A DNA stretch of 64,000 bases from Streptomyces sp. MJM8645 (lineage in GTDB: Bacteria; Actinomycetota; Actinomycetes; Streptomycetales; Streptomycetaceae): positions 3,476,001 through 3,540,000 of the forward strand of contig NZ_LJJF01000001.1 in NCBI RefSeq assembly GCF_001625365.1. Direction: 5' to 3'. This document shows positions 26,328 to 34,378 of the stretch, piece after piece. Under the pieces are notes generated by a model that worked only from the letters and a program-made list of their open reading frames with translations, was not told the origin of the DNA and searched no databases. A program made the translations under genes and the position numbers. Within the stretch, counting starts at the first letter, position 1. Every line of letters begins with the position of its first letter.

Positions 26328-26435
26328 TCAGCGCTGGCCCTGGTAGAGCTTCATCACCGAGAAGATGGCGAACCAGGTGATCAGCACGGCCATGAGGGCC
26401 AGCAGACCGTCGAAGAAGATTTCCAGACCGGACAC
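26328..26435 (-). CDS. Small single-pass membrane protein, 35 residues
   Basis: GTG 26435 to TGA 26328. GGGAG lies six bases before the start, good support for translation. The peptide begins SGLEIFFDGLLALMAVLI and ends WFAIFSVMKLYQGQR, i.e. one hydrophobic helix with a basic end. It is too short for most gene finders. It lies 52 bases upstream of the nitrobindin-like gene on the same strand, so may share its transcript. I believe similar short proteins exist upstream of this gene in other streptomycetes, but no function is known to me. Confidence 0.75.
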   Translation of the reverse strand: MSGLEIFFDGLLALMAVLITWFAIFSVMKLYQGQR

Positions 26436-26623
26436 GGGTGGCTCCCAGGCGGCGACAGTGTGGTGGATTTTGCTGCCGCTCACTCTATCCGCCGGTCATC
26501 GGCCGGTCGCGGTGAGCCCCACCACGTCATCGTTCGCGCCGATTCTCCCCCGCCGTCCAAGGTTTCCCCAAGGGATCCTGGGATGACGGCGAGCGGGGGC
26601 CGCGAGCCCTCTAAGGTGGCGCC

Positions 26624-26986
26624 ATGTCGAAGAAACTCGTCATCAAGGTCACCGCCGGGGCCGATGCGCCGGAGCGGTGTTCGCAGGCGTTCACCGTCGC
26701 GGCGGTGGCCGTCGCCAGCGGGATCGAGGTCTCGCTCTGGCTGACCGGGGAGTCCTCCTGGTTCGCCCTGCCGGGGCGGGCGGCGGAGTTCGAACTGCCG
26801 CACGCGGCACCGCTTCCGGACCTGCTGGAGGCGATCCTCGCGAGCGGCTCGGTGACGCTGTGCACCCAGTGTGCGGCCCGCCGGGGGATCGTGCAGCAGG
26901 ACACCGTCGAGGGCGTCCGGATCGCGGGCGCGCAGGTCTTCGTCAGCGAGATCATGGCGGACAACGTCCAGGCACTCGTCTACTGA
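26624..26986 (+). CDS. DsrE/DsrF-like family protein
   Basis: 120 residues. The DsrE-like fold shows as a first strand KLVIKVTAGAD, a helix APERCSQAFTVAAVAVASG, strand EVSLWLTGES, and a Cys pair in VTLCTQCAARRG near residues 80-83. Members of the family act as sulfur relay proteins or simple small-ligand binders; the CxxC could hold a persulfide or be structural. The gene is monocistronic and convergent with the DUF3099 gene, three bases apart. Confidence 0.88.
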   Translation: MSKKLVIKVTAGADAPERCSQAFTVAAVAVASGIEVSLWLTGESSWFALPGRAAEFELPHAAPLPDLLEAILASGSVTLCTQCAARRGIVQQDTVEGVRIAGAQVFVSEIMADNVQALVY

Positions 26987-26989
26987 CGC

Positions 26990-27262
26990 CTACGGGTGCT
27001 CCTCGTGGTCGGGGCGGTCCCGGTCGTGGCCGGGATCGTCCCACTTCGGGTCGTCCCAGCGCGGGTCGTTCCACCAGTCGTCGTCCGGGTCCCGCTTGTT
27101 GGCGAACACGGCGGCGGCCGGCGGGATCACCATCGCGACCACGCACATGCCGATCGCGGCGGGCACGGAGAAGAACCTCACCACGCCCCAGGCCAGCACG
27201 AACAGGCCCAGGCAGACGCCCATCAGGGCGAAATAGTAGTGCCGCCGCCGCCTTGTCTGCAC
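26990..27262 (-). CDS. DUF3099 small membrane protein
   Basis: About 90 residues from GTG 27262 (GGAGG immediately upstream, unusually close). A basic N-terminus (QTRRRRHYY) precedes two membrane helices (FALMGVCLGLFVLAWGVVRF and AAIGMCVVAMVIPPAAAVFA). The C-terminal tail is cytoplasmic and rich in Asp, Trp and Pro (DPDDDWWNDPRWDDPKWDDP). The family is actinobacterial and of unknown function. The palindromic terminator of the DUF1416 operon ends just upstream. Confidence 0.8.
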   Translation of the reverse strand: MQTRRRRHYYFALMGVCLGLFVLAWGVVRFFSVPAAIGMCVVAMVIPPAAAVFANKRDPDDDWWNDPRWDDPKWDDPGHDRDRPDHEEHP

Positions 27263-27277
27263 GCCTCCACGGTACGA

Positions 27278-27307
27278 CCGAGGGCCCTGCCGCGGCAGGG
27301 CCCTCGG
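27278..27307. terminator. Perfect 30-bp palindromic terminator
   Basis: CCGAGGGCCCTGCCG (27278-27292) is the exact complement of 27293-27307. It ends the rhodanese-DUF1416 transcript on the minus strand. Confidence 0.8.
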
Positions 27308-27321
27308 TGTACTTCGTCCGC

Positions 27322-27366
27322 GGATCTGGTGGATCGGGCGGATCAGGTGGATCGGGTCGATCGGGC
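27322..27366. repeat. Five tandem 9-bp units
   Basis: GGATCTGGT, GGATCGGGC, GGATCAGGT, GGATCGGGT and CGATCGGGC follow each other without gaps, between the DUF1416 stop and the terminator. It is rich in GATC. Confidence 0.8.
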
Positions 27367-27371
27367 GCCGA

Positions 27372-27662
27372 TCAGACCGCGATCGCGACCTCGACGGCGG
27401 TGCCCTGGGAGGCCACCACCTGACGGTCCACGGTCTGGCCCGGCACCAGCGCGCGCAGGGTCCACTTGCCCGGGCGGGCGAAGAACCGGAACTGGCCGGT
27501 CGCCGAGGTGGGCACCTCGGCCGTGAACTCGCCCCCCTCGTCGAGCAGCCGGACGTAGCCGTTGACCGGCTCACCGTCGCGGGTCACCGAACCCTGGATG
27601 ATCGTTTCGTTCGCCACGTCAACTCCTGCCAGGTCCGGGCCGCCGGCCTTCGCACCGCACAT
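27372..27662 (-). CDS. DUF1416 protein, partner of the thiosulfate sulfurtransferase
   Basis: 96 residues beginning MCGAKAGGPDLAGVDVANET. The middle is a beta-sandwich-like domain (NGYVRLLDEGGEFTAEVPTS, GQFRFFARPGKWTLRAL). The family nearly always follows a CysA-type rhodanese gene in actinobacteria and carries a conserved N-terminal cysteine. It may be a structural or sulfur-carrying partner of the rhodanese; that is inference from context. It starts 38 bases after the rhodanese stop. Confidence 0.9.
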   Translation of the reverse strand: MCGAKAGGPDLAGVDVANETIIQGSVTRDGEPVNGYVRLLDEGGEFTAEVPTSATGQFRFFARPGKWTLRALVPGQTVDRQVVASQGTAVEVAIAV

Positions 27663-27700
27663 GTCTTGTCTTCCCTTCTGACGACGATCGAGCCGCGGGC

Positions 27701-28537
27701 TCAGTTGCTGCCGAGCTCGATCGGCACGCCGACGAGGCTGCCGTACTCGGTCCACGAACCGTCGTAGTTCTTGACGTTCTCCTGGCCGAGCAGCTCGTGC
27801 AGGACGAACCAGGTGAGCGCGGAGCGCTCGCCGATGCGGCAGTAGGCGATGGTGTCCTTCGCCAGGTCGATGCCCTCGGCCTCGTACAGCGCCTTGAGCT
27901 CGTCGTCGCTCTTGAAGGTGCCGTCGTCGTTGGCGTTCTTGGCCCACGGGATGTTGCGGGCGCTCGGCACGTGGCCGGGGCGCTGCGACTGCTCCTGCGG
28001 GAGGTGCGCCGGGGCGAGCAGCTTGCCGGAGAACTCGTCGGGCGAACGGACGTCGACCAGGTTGAGCTGGCCGATGGCCGCGAGCACGTCGTCGCGGAAG
28101 GCGCGGATCGAGGAGTCGGCGGCCTGCGCCCGGTACTCGGTGGCCTCGCGGGCCGGCACCTCGGCGACCAGGTCGCGGGAGTCCAGCTCCCACTTCTTGC
28201 GGCCGCCGTCCAGCAGGCGGACGTCACCGTGGCCGTACAGCTTGAAGTACCAGTAGGCGTACGAGGCGAACCAGTTGTTGTTGCCGCCGTAGAGCACGAC
28301 GGTGTCGTCGTTGGCGATGCCCTTGGCGCTGAGCAGCGCGTCGAAGCCGGCCTGGTCGATGAAGTCGCGGCGGACCGGGTCCTGGAGGTCCTGCTTCCAG
28401 TCGATCCGGACGGCGTTGCGGATGTGGTTCTTGTCGTACGCGGAGGTGTCCTCGTCGACCTCGACGATGACGACCTTCGGGTCGTCCAGGTGGGCCTGGA
28501 CCCAGTCGGCGTCGACCAGGACGTCGCTGCGGCTCAT
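27701..28537 (-). CDS. Thiosulfate sulfurtransferase (two-domain rhodanese, CysA type)
   Basis: 278 residues from ATG 28537 (GGAG nine bases upstream). Two rhodanese domains: the first is structural (DPKVVIVEVDEDTSAYDKNHI, VLYGGNNNWFASYAYWYF); the second carries the active cysteine in YCRIGERSALTWF (CRxGxR). It transfers sulfane sulfur from thiosulfate to acceptors. It matches S. coelicolor SCO4164 by order and sequence. A Cys leader peptide lies 233 bases upstream on the same strand. Confidence 0.94.
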   Translation of the reverse strand: MSRSDVLVDADWVQAHLDDPKVVIVEVDEDTSAYDKNHIRNAVRIDWKQDLQDPVRRDFIDQAGFDALLSAKGIANDDTVVLYGGNNNWFASYAYWYFKLYGHGDVRLLDGGRKKWELDSRDLVAEVPAREATEYRAQAADSSIRAFRDDVLAAIGQLNLVDVRSPDEFSGKLLAPAHLPQEQSQRPGHVPSARNIPWAKNANDDGTFKSDDELKALYEAEGIDLAKDTIAYCRIGERSALTWFVLHELLGQENVKNYDGSWTEYGSLVGVPIELGSN

Positions 28538-28769
28538 GGTGGTGTTCTCCATCCGAGGGCGGTGTGCGGAAGGTTCTGCTCGGGAGGTGCTGCTGGGTGC
28601 CCGGGCGACTGCGGTCCGAATTCCTGTCCGAATACTGGGACGAGGGTGGTGGTCCGGGCCGACCGGGCGGGGAGCTGCGGGGTGCGGCGGCGACGGCCGG
28701 CCGGGGTGGCCGGGCAAGGTCACCGGGAAAATCGGCGGCGGGCTTCAACTGCCCAGCCAAAACGCCGAG

Positions 28770-28850
28770 TTAGCGCATTCGACACAGACAGGCGGCCACG
28801 CGGCACAGGTCGACCGCCCGCCGCTTCGTGAGATCCGTCTGTCGCTTCAT
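28770..28850 (-). CDS. Cysteine-containing leader peptide (26 residues) upstream of the sulfurtransferase gene
   Basis: ATG 28850 to TAA 28770. The product starts MKRQTDLTKRRAVDLCRVAA and ends CLCRMR, with three cysteines (codons TGC, TGT, TGT) in its second half. It is the well-known streptomycete 'putative leader peptide' type (DLTKRRAVDLCRVAAxLCR) found before sulfur-assimilation genes. Codon clustering suggests sensing of charged Cys-tRNA by ribosome stalling, as for Cys-rich uORFs in mycobacteria. About 230 bases separate it from the rhodanese gene; I found no clean terminator/antiterminator pair there by eye. Confidence 0.85.
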   Translation of the reverse strand: MKRQTDLTKRRAVDLCRVAACLCRMR

Positions 28851-29011
28851 GTCGACGATGCTAGGGACACCGAAGGCCCGCTGTCATCAGCGTACCGAAT
28901 ACCGAGACCAGATAGCCCGAATGCTGAGATTTGACCCTTTCATGGCCTGCCGGGCAGCCGTCCCGTCCGAGACCGGCGGCCCCGGACGGCCCACAACGGG
29001 CGGAAACGACA

Positions 29012-29053
29012 CCGCTCCGCGAGACGCGCCGGACGACGCGTCTCGCGGAGCGG
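29012..29053 (-). terminator. Strong hairpin after the DUF2993 gene
   Basis: A perfect 17-bp stem (29012-29028 with 29037-29053) and an 8-base loop, downstream of the DUF2993 stop. The intervening ~80 bases are a GGAA-rich purine tract on the plus strand. Confidence 0.75.
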
Positions 29054-29136
29054 AACACAAGAGACGGAAGGAACGGAAGGAACGGACGGAAGGAACCGAG
29101 GGAAGGAGCGGCACGGGAGTGGAAGTGACCGGCCGG

Positions 29137-29862
29137 TCAGTCCAGCAGCTTGACGCCCTTGCCCTCGAAGGTCAGCTGCACGCCCTCCGGCAGCGGCGTC
29201 GCCCCGTCCTTGTCGGCCAGCTTCAGCCCGGCCGGGAGCGAGTCGAGGGTGAAGCTCATCGGCGCCAGCCGCTGGTCGGTGACCCCGGCGAACATCCCGG
29301 CCAGCGCGCTGAGCTGGAAGCCGTCCACCGTGACGGTGCTCCCGCTGTTGTGCAGCGAACCCTCGCCGACCGCGATCGGCCCCAGCGCGGCCTTGATCTT
29401 GCCCGGCCCGCCGTACGACAGGGCCAGCCGGGTGTTGCCGCCCACCGGCAGCTTGCCCGCCCCCGACATCAGCTGGGAGGCCGGCGGCAGCAGCTGCGCG
29501 AGGTCCGCGTACGAGATCAGGCCGCTGCCGGTGCCGCTGTCCACCGTGGCGCTCTTCAGGCTGTCGCTCACCGTGACGCCGGACAGCCGGGCCTTGAAGG
29601 AGCGCAGCGCCACCTGGCGGCCGCCGTCGCCGACGGTCAGGCCGTCGGAGGAGATCCGGACGTCGTCCAGCTTCATCGACAGCGCCTGGGTGAGGAACGG
29701 GAAGCCCTCGATCGAGATGTCCGGCCGCTGGCTCATCCGGCCGCTGCTCACCATCCGGTCGGCGGCCTGGTCCTCGGCCACCCCGACCGCGATCCGGTCG
29801 GCGCCGACCAGCAGGCCGGCGAGCACCACCAGGCCGATCGTCGCCTTCAGCCATCCGCGCAT
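29137..29862 (-). CDS. DUF2993 (LmeA-like) anchored protein
   Basis: 241 residues from ATG 29862 with AGGGAG upstream. One N-terminal membrane helix or uncleaved signal (LKATIGLVVLAGLLVGADRIAV) precedes a DUF2993 domain, whose hallmark is SIEGFPFLTQAL near residue 50. The mycobacterial relative LmeA binds phospholipids and supports lipoglycan mannosylation in the periplasm. Streptomycetes lack that pathway in the same form, so a general lipid-binding role at the membrane's outer face is the most one can say. It lies downstream of the membrane protein at 30045, 182 bases away. Confidence 0.87.
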   Translation of the reverse strand: MRGWLKATIGLVVLAGLLVGADRIAVGVAEDQAADRMVSSGRMSQRPDISIEGFPFLTQALSMKLDDVRISSDGLTVGDGGRQVALRSFKARLSGVTVSDSLKSATVDSGTGSGLISYADLAQLLPPASQLMSGAGKLPVGGNTRLALSYGGPGKIKAALGPIAVGEGSLHNSGSTVTVDGFQLSALAGMFAGVTDQRLAPMSFTLDSLPAGLKLADKDGATPLPEGVQLTFEGKGVKLLD

Positions 29863-30044
29863 CGCACTCCCTGTCGTCGCCGGTCGCCCTTGTCGTTCGC
29901 TGTCCTCGTTCGGTGTTCCTCGCCCGGCGTTCCCTGCCCGGCGTTCCATGGCGGCCCCCGGCCGAGGCCGTTCCCGCCCGACCGTACGACGTCCCGCCCC
30001 GGAGCATGGTTCCGGAGCGGGACTCGCCGGTCGTCTGCCGGGTG

Positions 30045-31427
30045 TCAGCCGGCCAGCAGGTCCGTGGCGATCCAGATCAGCGGCGAGGCCACCGCCAGCG
30101 GCAACGCCACACCCGCCGTCATGTGCACGAACCGGGACGGGAAGTCGTACGCCGCGACGCGTCGGCCGACCAGCGCACCCAGCCCCGCCAGCACCCCCAG
30201 CGCCGGCGGCGCGCCCACCAGCAGACCCAGCAGCACCGCCGCCGCCAGGCCCAGCACCGGGCCCAGCAGCTTCGGACCGGGCAGCGGCGCCGCGGCCAGC
30301 ACGGTGGCCAGCGCGACCGCGCCCACCCCGGCCGGCACCCAGTCGGCCACCAGCAGCGAGGTGCACAGCGCCGTCACCACCGTGGCCGAGCCGAGCACCG
30401 TCAGCGCGTAGAACCGCTCCTTCGGGTCCGAGGGGCGGAACGTCTGCAGCACCAGGACCAGCAGGAAGAACCCGCCCAGCGTGCCGACCACCGCCGCCAC
30501 GCTGCCCTCGGAGTCCGCCAGCAGCACCGCCGCGTCCGCGGTCAGCCCGGCCAGCGCGGCGAGCGCGATGCCCTGGCGGGCCGGCCACATCCCGTTCAGC
30601 CGGAACCAGCCGGCCGCCGTCAGCACCTGGAGCAGCGCCACCACCAGTGCCAGCGCCACCTGCCCGAGCGCGGCGCCGCCGGCCAGCAGCGCGGCCACGC
30701 CGGCGGTGATCAGCGCGGGCTGCAGGCCCGGATCGATGATCGGCGAACCGGTCCGGCCGCGCGGGCCGGCGGGCGGCGCCACCGGCGCGGGCTGCGCCGG
30801 GACGGCCGCGTACGGCGGCGCGGCCGGGGCGCCCGCCGGGCCGCCGGGGGCGACCGGGCGCTTGAGCGTCATGGTCGGCGAGTCGAGGGCGGGCGCTCCC
30901 TGCTGCGGGGGCGCCATCGGCGGGGCCGTCCGCTGCGGGCCCGGCGCCGGAGCGGCGTGCCGGGCCTGCGGCGGCGCGGCGTGCCGTGCCGCCGCCGGCG
31001 GCGGCGGCGGCGGCGGGGCGGGCGTCCAGGCCGGCGGGGCGGGCGGCCTCGCGCCGGACACGACCACCGGCGGCAGCAGCGTCGTCGCGGCCGCGTCCTC
31101 CATCGGGGGCACGGGCGGCAGCAGCGTGGTGGCCGCGTCGTCCATCGGCGGCACGGGCGGCAACAGCGTGGTCGCCGTGGCGTCGTCCATCGCGGGGACG
31201 GGCGGCAGCAGCGTGGTCGCCGCGTCGTCCATCGGCGGCTGCCCGTACCCCGGGTGGCCGTACGGCGGCTGCTGCCCCGGCTGCGGCGCCTGGGCCTGCG
31301 GGTACGGGGGCTGCGGGTACTGCGGGTACTGCGGCTGGGGCTGCTGCTGCGGATGCCGGTAGGGCGGCTGGGGCGGCGGGGGCTGCTGCGGCCACTCGCC
31401 GTAGCCGCCCTGGTTCGCGTTGTTCAT
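30045..31427 (-). CDS. Multi-pass membrane protein with repeated TTLLPPV motifs
   Basis: 460 residues. Residues 1-60 are Pro/Gln/Tyr-rich; residues ~64-121 contain four tandem copies of a 13-14 residue unit of the form MDDAATTLLPPVP; a Pro/Ala-rich region follows to ~215. The rest has about nine or ten hydrophobic helices (for example ITAGVAALLAGGAALGQVAL and MTAGVALPLAVASPLIWIAT). Acidic-x-TT-hydrophobic repeats resemble Ser/Thr-kinase phosphosites recognised by FHA domains in actinobacteria. I know no function. It starts 15 bases after the MoaD-like gene and is probably cotranscribed. Confidence 0.82.
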   Translation of the reverse strand: MNNANQGGYGEWPQQPPPPQPPYRHPQQQPQPQYPQYPQPPYPQAQAPQPGQQPPYGHPGYGQPPMDDAATTLLPPVPAMDDATATTLLPPVPPMDDAATTLLPPVPPMEDAAATTLLPPVVVSGARPPAPPAWTPAPPPPPPPAAARHAAPPQARHAAPAPGPQRTAPPMAPPQQGAPALDSPTMTLKRPVAPGGPAGAPAAPPYAAVPAQPAPVAPPAGPRGRTGSPIIDPGLQPALITAGVAALLAGGAALGQVALALVVALLQVLTAAGWFRLNGMWPARQGIALAALAGLTADAAVLLADSEGSVAAVVGTLGGFFLLVLVLQTFRPSDPKERFYALTVLGSATVVTALCTSLLVADWVPAGVGAVALATVLAAAPLPGPKLLGPVLGLAAAVLLGLLVGAPPALGVLAGLGALVGRRVAAYDFPSRFVHMTAGVALPLAVASPLIWIATDLLAG

Positions 31428-31441
31428 GTCCGTCACGCCGC

Positions 31442-31735
31442 TCAGCCTCCCGCGAACGGCGGCAGCACCTCGACCGTGCCGCCCTCGGTGAGGGCCACGG
31501 TCGTGTGGTCCCGGCCGCCGACCTGGGAGCCGTCGACCAGGTAGGAGCAGTGCCCGAGCAACTGGACGAGCTTCGGCCGGTCCGCGTGCCGCCGCCTGGC
31601 CTGTGCCAGTGCCTCCGCCAGGGTCACCGCCTCGTACGGCTCCTCGGCCAGCCCGGCCTCGGACTTCGCGGCCGCCCAGTAGCGGATCGTCCCGCGCACC
31701 CGGGCGCCGCTCGCGGGCTCCGTGGTCGCACCCAT
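31442..31735 (-). CDS. MoaD/ThiS family sulfur-carrier protein
   Basis: 97 residues from ATG 31735 (AAGGGGTGG upstream). The beta-grasp ubiquitin-like fold is indicated by RGTIRYWAAAKSEAGLAEEPYEAVTLAEAL and HTTVALTEGGTVEVLPPFAGG, ending in the diagnostic Gly-Gly that is adenylated and thiocarboxylated. It may serve molybdopterin synthase or another sulfur transfer step; no partner MoaE or MoeB lies nearby. It heads a two-gene unit with the downstream membrane protein. The rhodanese is 3 kb away and could in principle supply sulfur. Confidence 0.88.
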   Translation of the reverse strand: MGATTEPASGARVRGTIRYWAAAKSEAGLAEEPYEAVTLAEALAQARRRHADRPKLVQLLGHCSYLVDGSQVGGRDHTTVALTEGGTVEVLPPFAGG

Positions 31736-32416
31736 CGGGGCCACCCCTTCTCGTCGTCCTCGCCCGGACCCGGTGCCCCGGTCCGGCTCGCCACCGGGCC
31801 GCCCGACCACCCGAAAGATGGACTCGCACGGCGCCGCCGATGTGCGTCCCATGATGGCGTGTCCGCCGCCACGACCGGCAATCGCCCTGGCCGAGGGGGC
31901 CCGGAGGACGGCTCGAAGCTGTGTCCAGGCTCACCCGGCGCGCGCCCGGATTGGGCGAACCGCCGGATTCGAGCCCTCCCGGCGCGGATGGCCGTCGGCT
32001 ATCCTCGACGTCCAAGAGGGATCCGGGCAGAGTCGCCCCCGGGTCCTTTTGTGCTTTCAGGACGCCAGTACGGACATTCTTGCGATTCGTCGGCCCACCC
32101 CCGGCGCGTCGCGGGAACCGCCCCGCCCCACGCGGCACGACGACGTGCCCCGGCCGGCCGGGGTGTCCACCCGGCACCCGGGCCGCCGCCCGGGACCGGA
32201 AACAAACCGGAGGGTTCGCGGGATGAACAGGGCAGAAACGGCGCGCCAAGGGTTGCGGGACCCTCGGCGCGTGCGCCGTCGCGTCCTGCGCACCGGCCGG
32301 CCCTCCGGCGCTCCTCGGGCGTCCGTCCACCTCCCCCCGACCTCAGCACGTGCGCCATCCGGCTGTGGCGGCAGCCGTAACGCGACCGCGACGACCCGGA
32401 AAGGGGACTACCGGGT
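31736..32416. other. 681-base divergent region upstream of glnR
   Basis: Between the MoaD-like gene (leftward) and glnR (rightward). It holds the glnR promoter and ribosome binding site (AAAGGGGA, about 32399-32406) and a 6-bp GC hairpin at 32177-32194. A small frame from ATG 32223 that runs into the glnR start has no other support. The length is unusual for this gene-dense region. Confidence 0.5.
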
Positions 32417-33148
32417 ATGAGTTCTCTCCTCCTCCTCACCAACGCTCTGCAACCCTCCGCGGAGGTGCTGCCGGCCCTCGGCCTGCTGCTGCACAACGTC
32501 CGGGTGGCCCCCGCCGAGGGATCCGCCCTGGTGGACACCCCCAGTGCGGACGTCATCCTGGTCGACGGCCGGCGCGACCTGCCACAGATCCGCAGCCTCT
32601 GCCAGCTGCTGCGCTCCACCGGCATCGGCTGCCCGCTGATCCTGGTGGTGACCGAGGGCGGCCTCGCCGCCGTCACCGCCGAGTGGGGCATCGACGACGT
32701 CCTGCTGGACACGGCCGGCCCCGCCGAGGTCGAGGCCCGGCTGCGGCTCGCACTCGGCCGGCTCCACATCAGCACCGACGACAGCCCGATGGAGATCCGC
32801 AACGGCGACCTCACGGTCGACGAGGCCACCTACTCCGCCAAGCTCAAGGGCCGGGCGCTCGACCTCACCTTCAAGGAGTTCGAGCTGATCAAGTACCTCG
32901 CCCAGCACCCCGGCCGGGTCTTCACCCGGGCCCAGCTGCTGCAGGAGGTCTGGGGCTACGACTACTTCGGCGGTACCCGCACGGTGGACGTGCACGTCCG
33001 CCGGCTGCGCGCCAAGCTCGGCGTCGAGCACGAGCAGCTGATCGGCACCGTGCGCAACGTCGGCTACCGCTTCGTCGTCCCGGAGAAGCCGGAGAAGGGC
33101 GAGCGCCCGGAGCTCGCCCAGCGCCCCTCGGCGCCGCTGGAGGCCTGA
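32417..33148 (+). CDS. glnR: Global nitrogen regulator GlnR
   Basis: 243 residues. It has an OmpR-type architecture: a receiver-like domain (1-115; DVILVDGRR in place of a full phospho-acceptor pocket) and a winged-helix domain (about 125-225; [41 protein letters not shown]). The sequence is nearly that of S. coelicolor GlnR (SCO4159), an orphan regulator of glutamine synthetase, ammonium uptake and nitrate/urea genes. GlnR dimerises without classical phosphorylation, and no kinase partner is adjacent. A hairpin terminator follows. Confidence 0.97.
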   Translation: MSSLLLLTNALQPSAEVLPALGLLLHNVRVAPAEGSALVDTPSADVILVDGRRDLPQIRSLCQLLRSTGIGCPLILVVTEGGLAAVTAEWGIDDVLLDTAGPAEVEARLRLALGRLHISTDDSPMEIRNGDLTVDEATYSAKLKGRALDLTFKEFELIKYLAQHPGRVFTRAQLLQEVWGYDYFGGTRTVDVHVRRLRAKLGVEHEQLIGTVRNVGYRFVVPEKPEKGERPELAQRPSAPLEA

Positions 33149-33154
33149 CCGACG

Positions 33155-33178
33155 GCCGGGCGGGCCACCCCGCCCGGC
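33155..33178 (+). terminator. glnR terminator
   Basis: GCCGGGCGGG (33155-33164) and CCCGCCCGGC (33169-33178) pair perfectly around a 4-base loop, followed by TTGT. Confidence 0.78.
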
Positions 33179-33258
33179 TTGTCCGGTTCGCTCCCCGGTA
33201 CCCCCTGGACACCCGGAGAAAGCCCCAGGTCCCACTGCCGACGCGCACGCCACACGCG

Positions 33259-33264
33259 TAGACT
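33259..33264 (+). promoter_or_regulatory. -10 element of a leaderless LacI-family transcript
   Basis: TAGACT (TANNNT) ends seven bases before the GTG at 33272; the spacer is seven C residues. This spacing puts the transcript start at the start codon itself, which explains the missing ribosome binding site. Confidence 0.65.
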
Positions 33265-33271
33265 CCCCCCC

Positions 33272-34333
33272 GTGGCCAAAGTGACGCGCGACGATGTAGC
33301 CCGGCTGGCTGGTACCTCGACCGCGGTCGTCAGCTACGTCATCAACAACGGGCCGCGCCCGGTCGCGCCCGCGACCCGGGAGAAGGTCCTCGCCGCGATC
33401 GAGCAGCTCGGCTACCGGCCGAACAGCGTCGCCCAGGCGATGGCCTCCCGCCGGACCAACCTGATCGGCATGGTCGTCCCGGACGCCCGCCAGCCCTTCT
33501 TCGCCGAGATGGCGCACGCCGTGGAACGGGCCGCCTCCGAGCGCGGCAAGCTCGTGCTGATCGGCAACTCCGACTACGTGGACGACCGCGAGGTGCACTA
33601 CGTCCGGGCCTTCCTCGGTATGCGCGTCTCCGGCCTGATCCTGGTCAGCCAGGGCCCCTCGCAGCGCGCCGCCGAGGAGTTCGCCGCGATGGAGGGCGCC
33701 AAGGTCGTGCTGCTGCACCGCCGCCCCGAGGCGATCGACGACGTCGCGGTGGTCACCGACGACGTGGGCGGCGCCGAGGCCGTCGTCCGCCACCTGCTGG
33801 AGGTGCACGGGCACCCGTACGTGGCCTGCTTCGGCGGCCCGGTCGAGTCCCCCGCCCCCGGCGACCCGGTCATCGACCACGTCGAGGGCTGGCAGCGCGC
33901 CATGGACGCGCACGGCCTGCCCACCGAGCCCCACCTGATCGACGCGCCCTTCCACCGCTACGGCGCGTACGAGGTCGCGCTCGGGGTGCTGCGCTCGCCG
34001 GACCGGCCGCGGGCGATCTTCTGCTCCACCGACGACCAGGCGATCGGCGTGCTGCGGGCCGCCCGCGAGGTCGGCCTGAAGGTCCCGGAGGACCTCGCGG
34101 TGGCCGGCTTCGACGACGTCCCCGAGGCCGCACTCGCCGACCCGCCGCTGACCACCGTCGCCTCCGACCGCGACGCGATGGCCCGGGCCGCCGTGGACCT
34201 GGTGCTCGACGACTCGCTGATGGTGCCCGGATCGGACACCGAGCGGGTCCGCAAGTTCCCGTCCCGCCTGGTGATCCGCCGTTCCTGCGGCTGTGGCGGC
34301 TCCGCGGCGGTCCCGACCGGGGAAGCGGAGTAG
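33272..34333 (+). CDS. LacI family transcriptional regulator
   Basis: 353 residues. The N-terminal helix-turn-helix reads [28 protein letters not shown], with hinge helix [16 protein letters not shown]. The periplasmic-binding-like effector domain follows ([17 protein letters not shown] to [16 protein letters not shown]). A C-terminal RRSCGCGG segment with a CxC is typical of one streptomycete group. There is no SD sequence and a -10 box abuts the start, so the mRNA is probably leaderless. No sugar operon is adjacent, so the ligand is unknown. It corresponds to SCO4158 by memory. Confidence 0.93.
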   Translation: MAKVTRDDVARLAGTSTAVVSYVINNGPRPVAPATREKVLAAIEQLGYRPNSVAQAMASRRTNLIGMVVPDARQPFFAEMAHAVERAASERGKLVLIGNSDYVDDREVHYVRAFLGMRVSGLILVSQGPSQRAAEEFAAMEGAKVVLLHRRPEAIDDVAVVTDDVGGAEAVVRHLLEVHGHPYVACFGGPVESPAPGDPVIDHVEGWQRAMDAHGLPTEPHLIDAPFHRYGAYEVALGVLRSPDRPRAIFCSTDDQAIGVLRAAREVGLKVPEDLAVAGFDDVPEAALADPPLTTVASDRDAMARAAVDLVLDDSLMVPGSDTERVRKFPSRLVIRRSCGCGGSAAVPTGEAE

Positions 34334-34378
34334 CGCACTCCGCTCCACCCGCCACCGCACACCGCCTGACCAGGCTTT

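Noticed and set aside
32223..32420. A small frame (MNRAETARQGL...) running into the glnR start.
   Set aside because: Arg-rich composition and no site beyond a weak purine stretch; more likely leader sequence.
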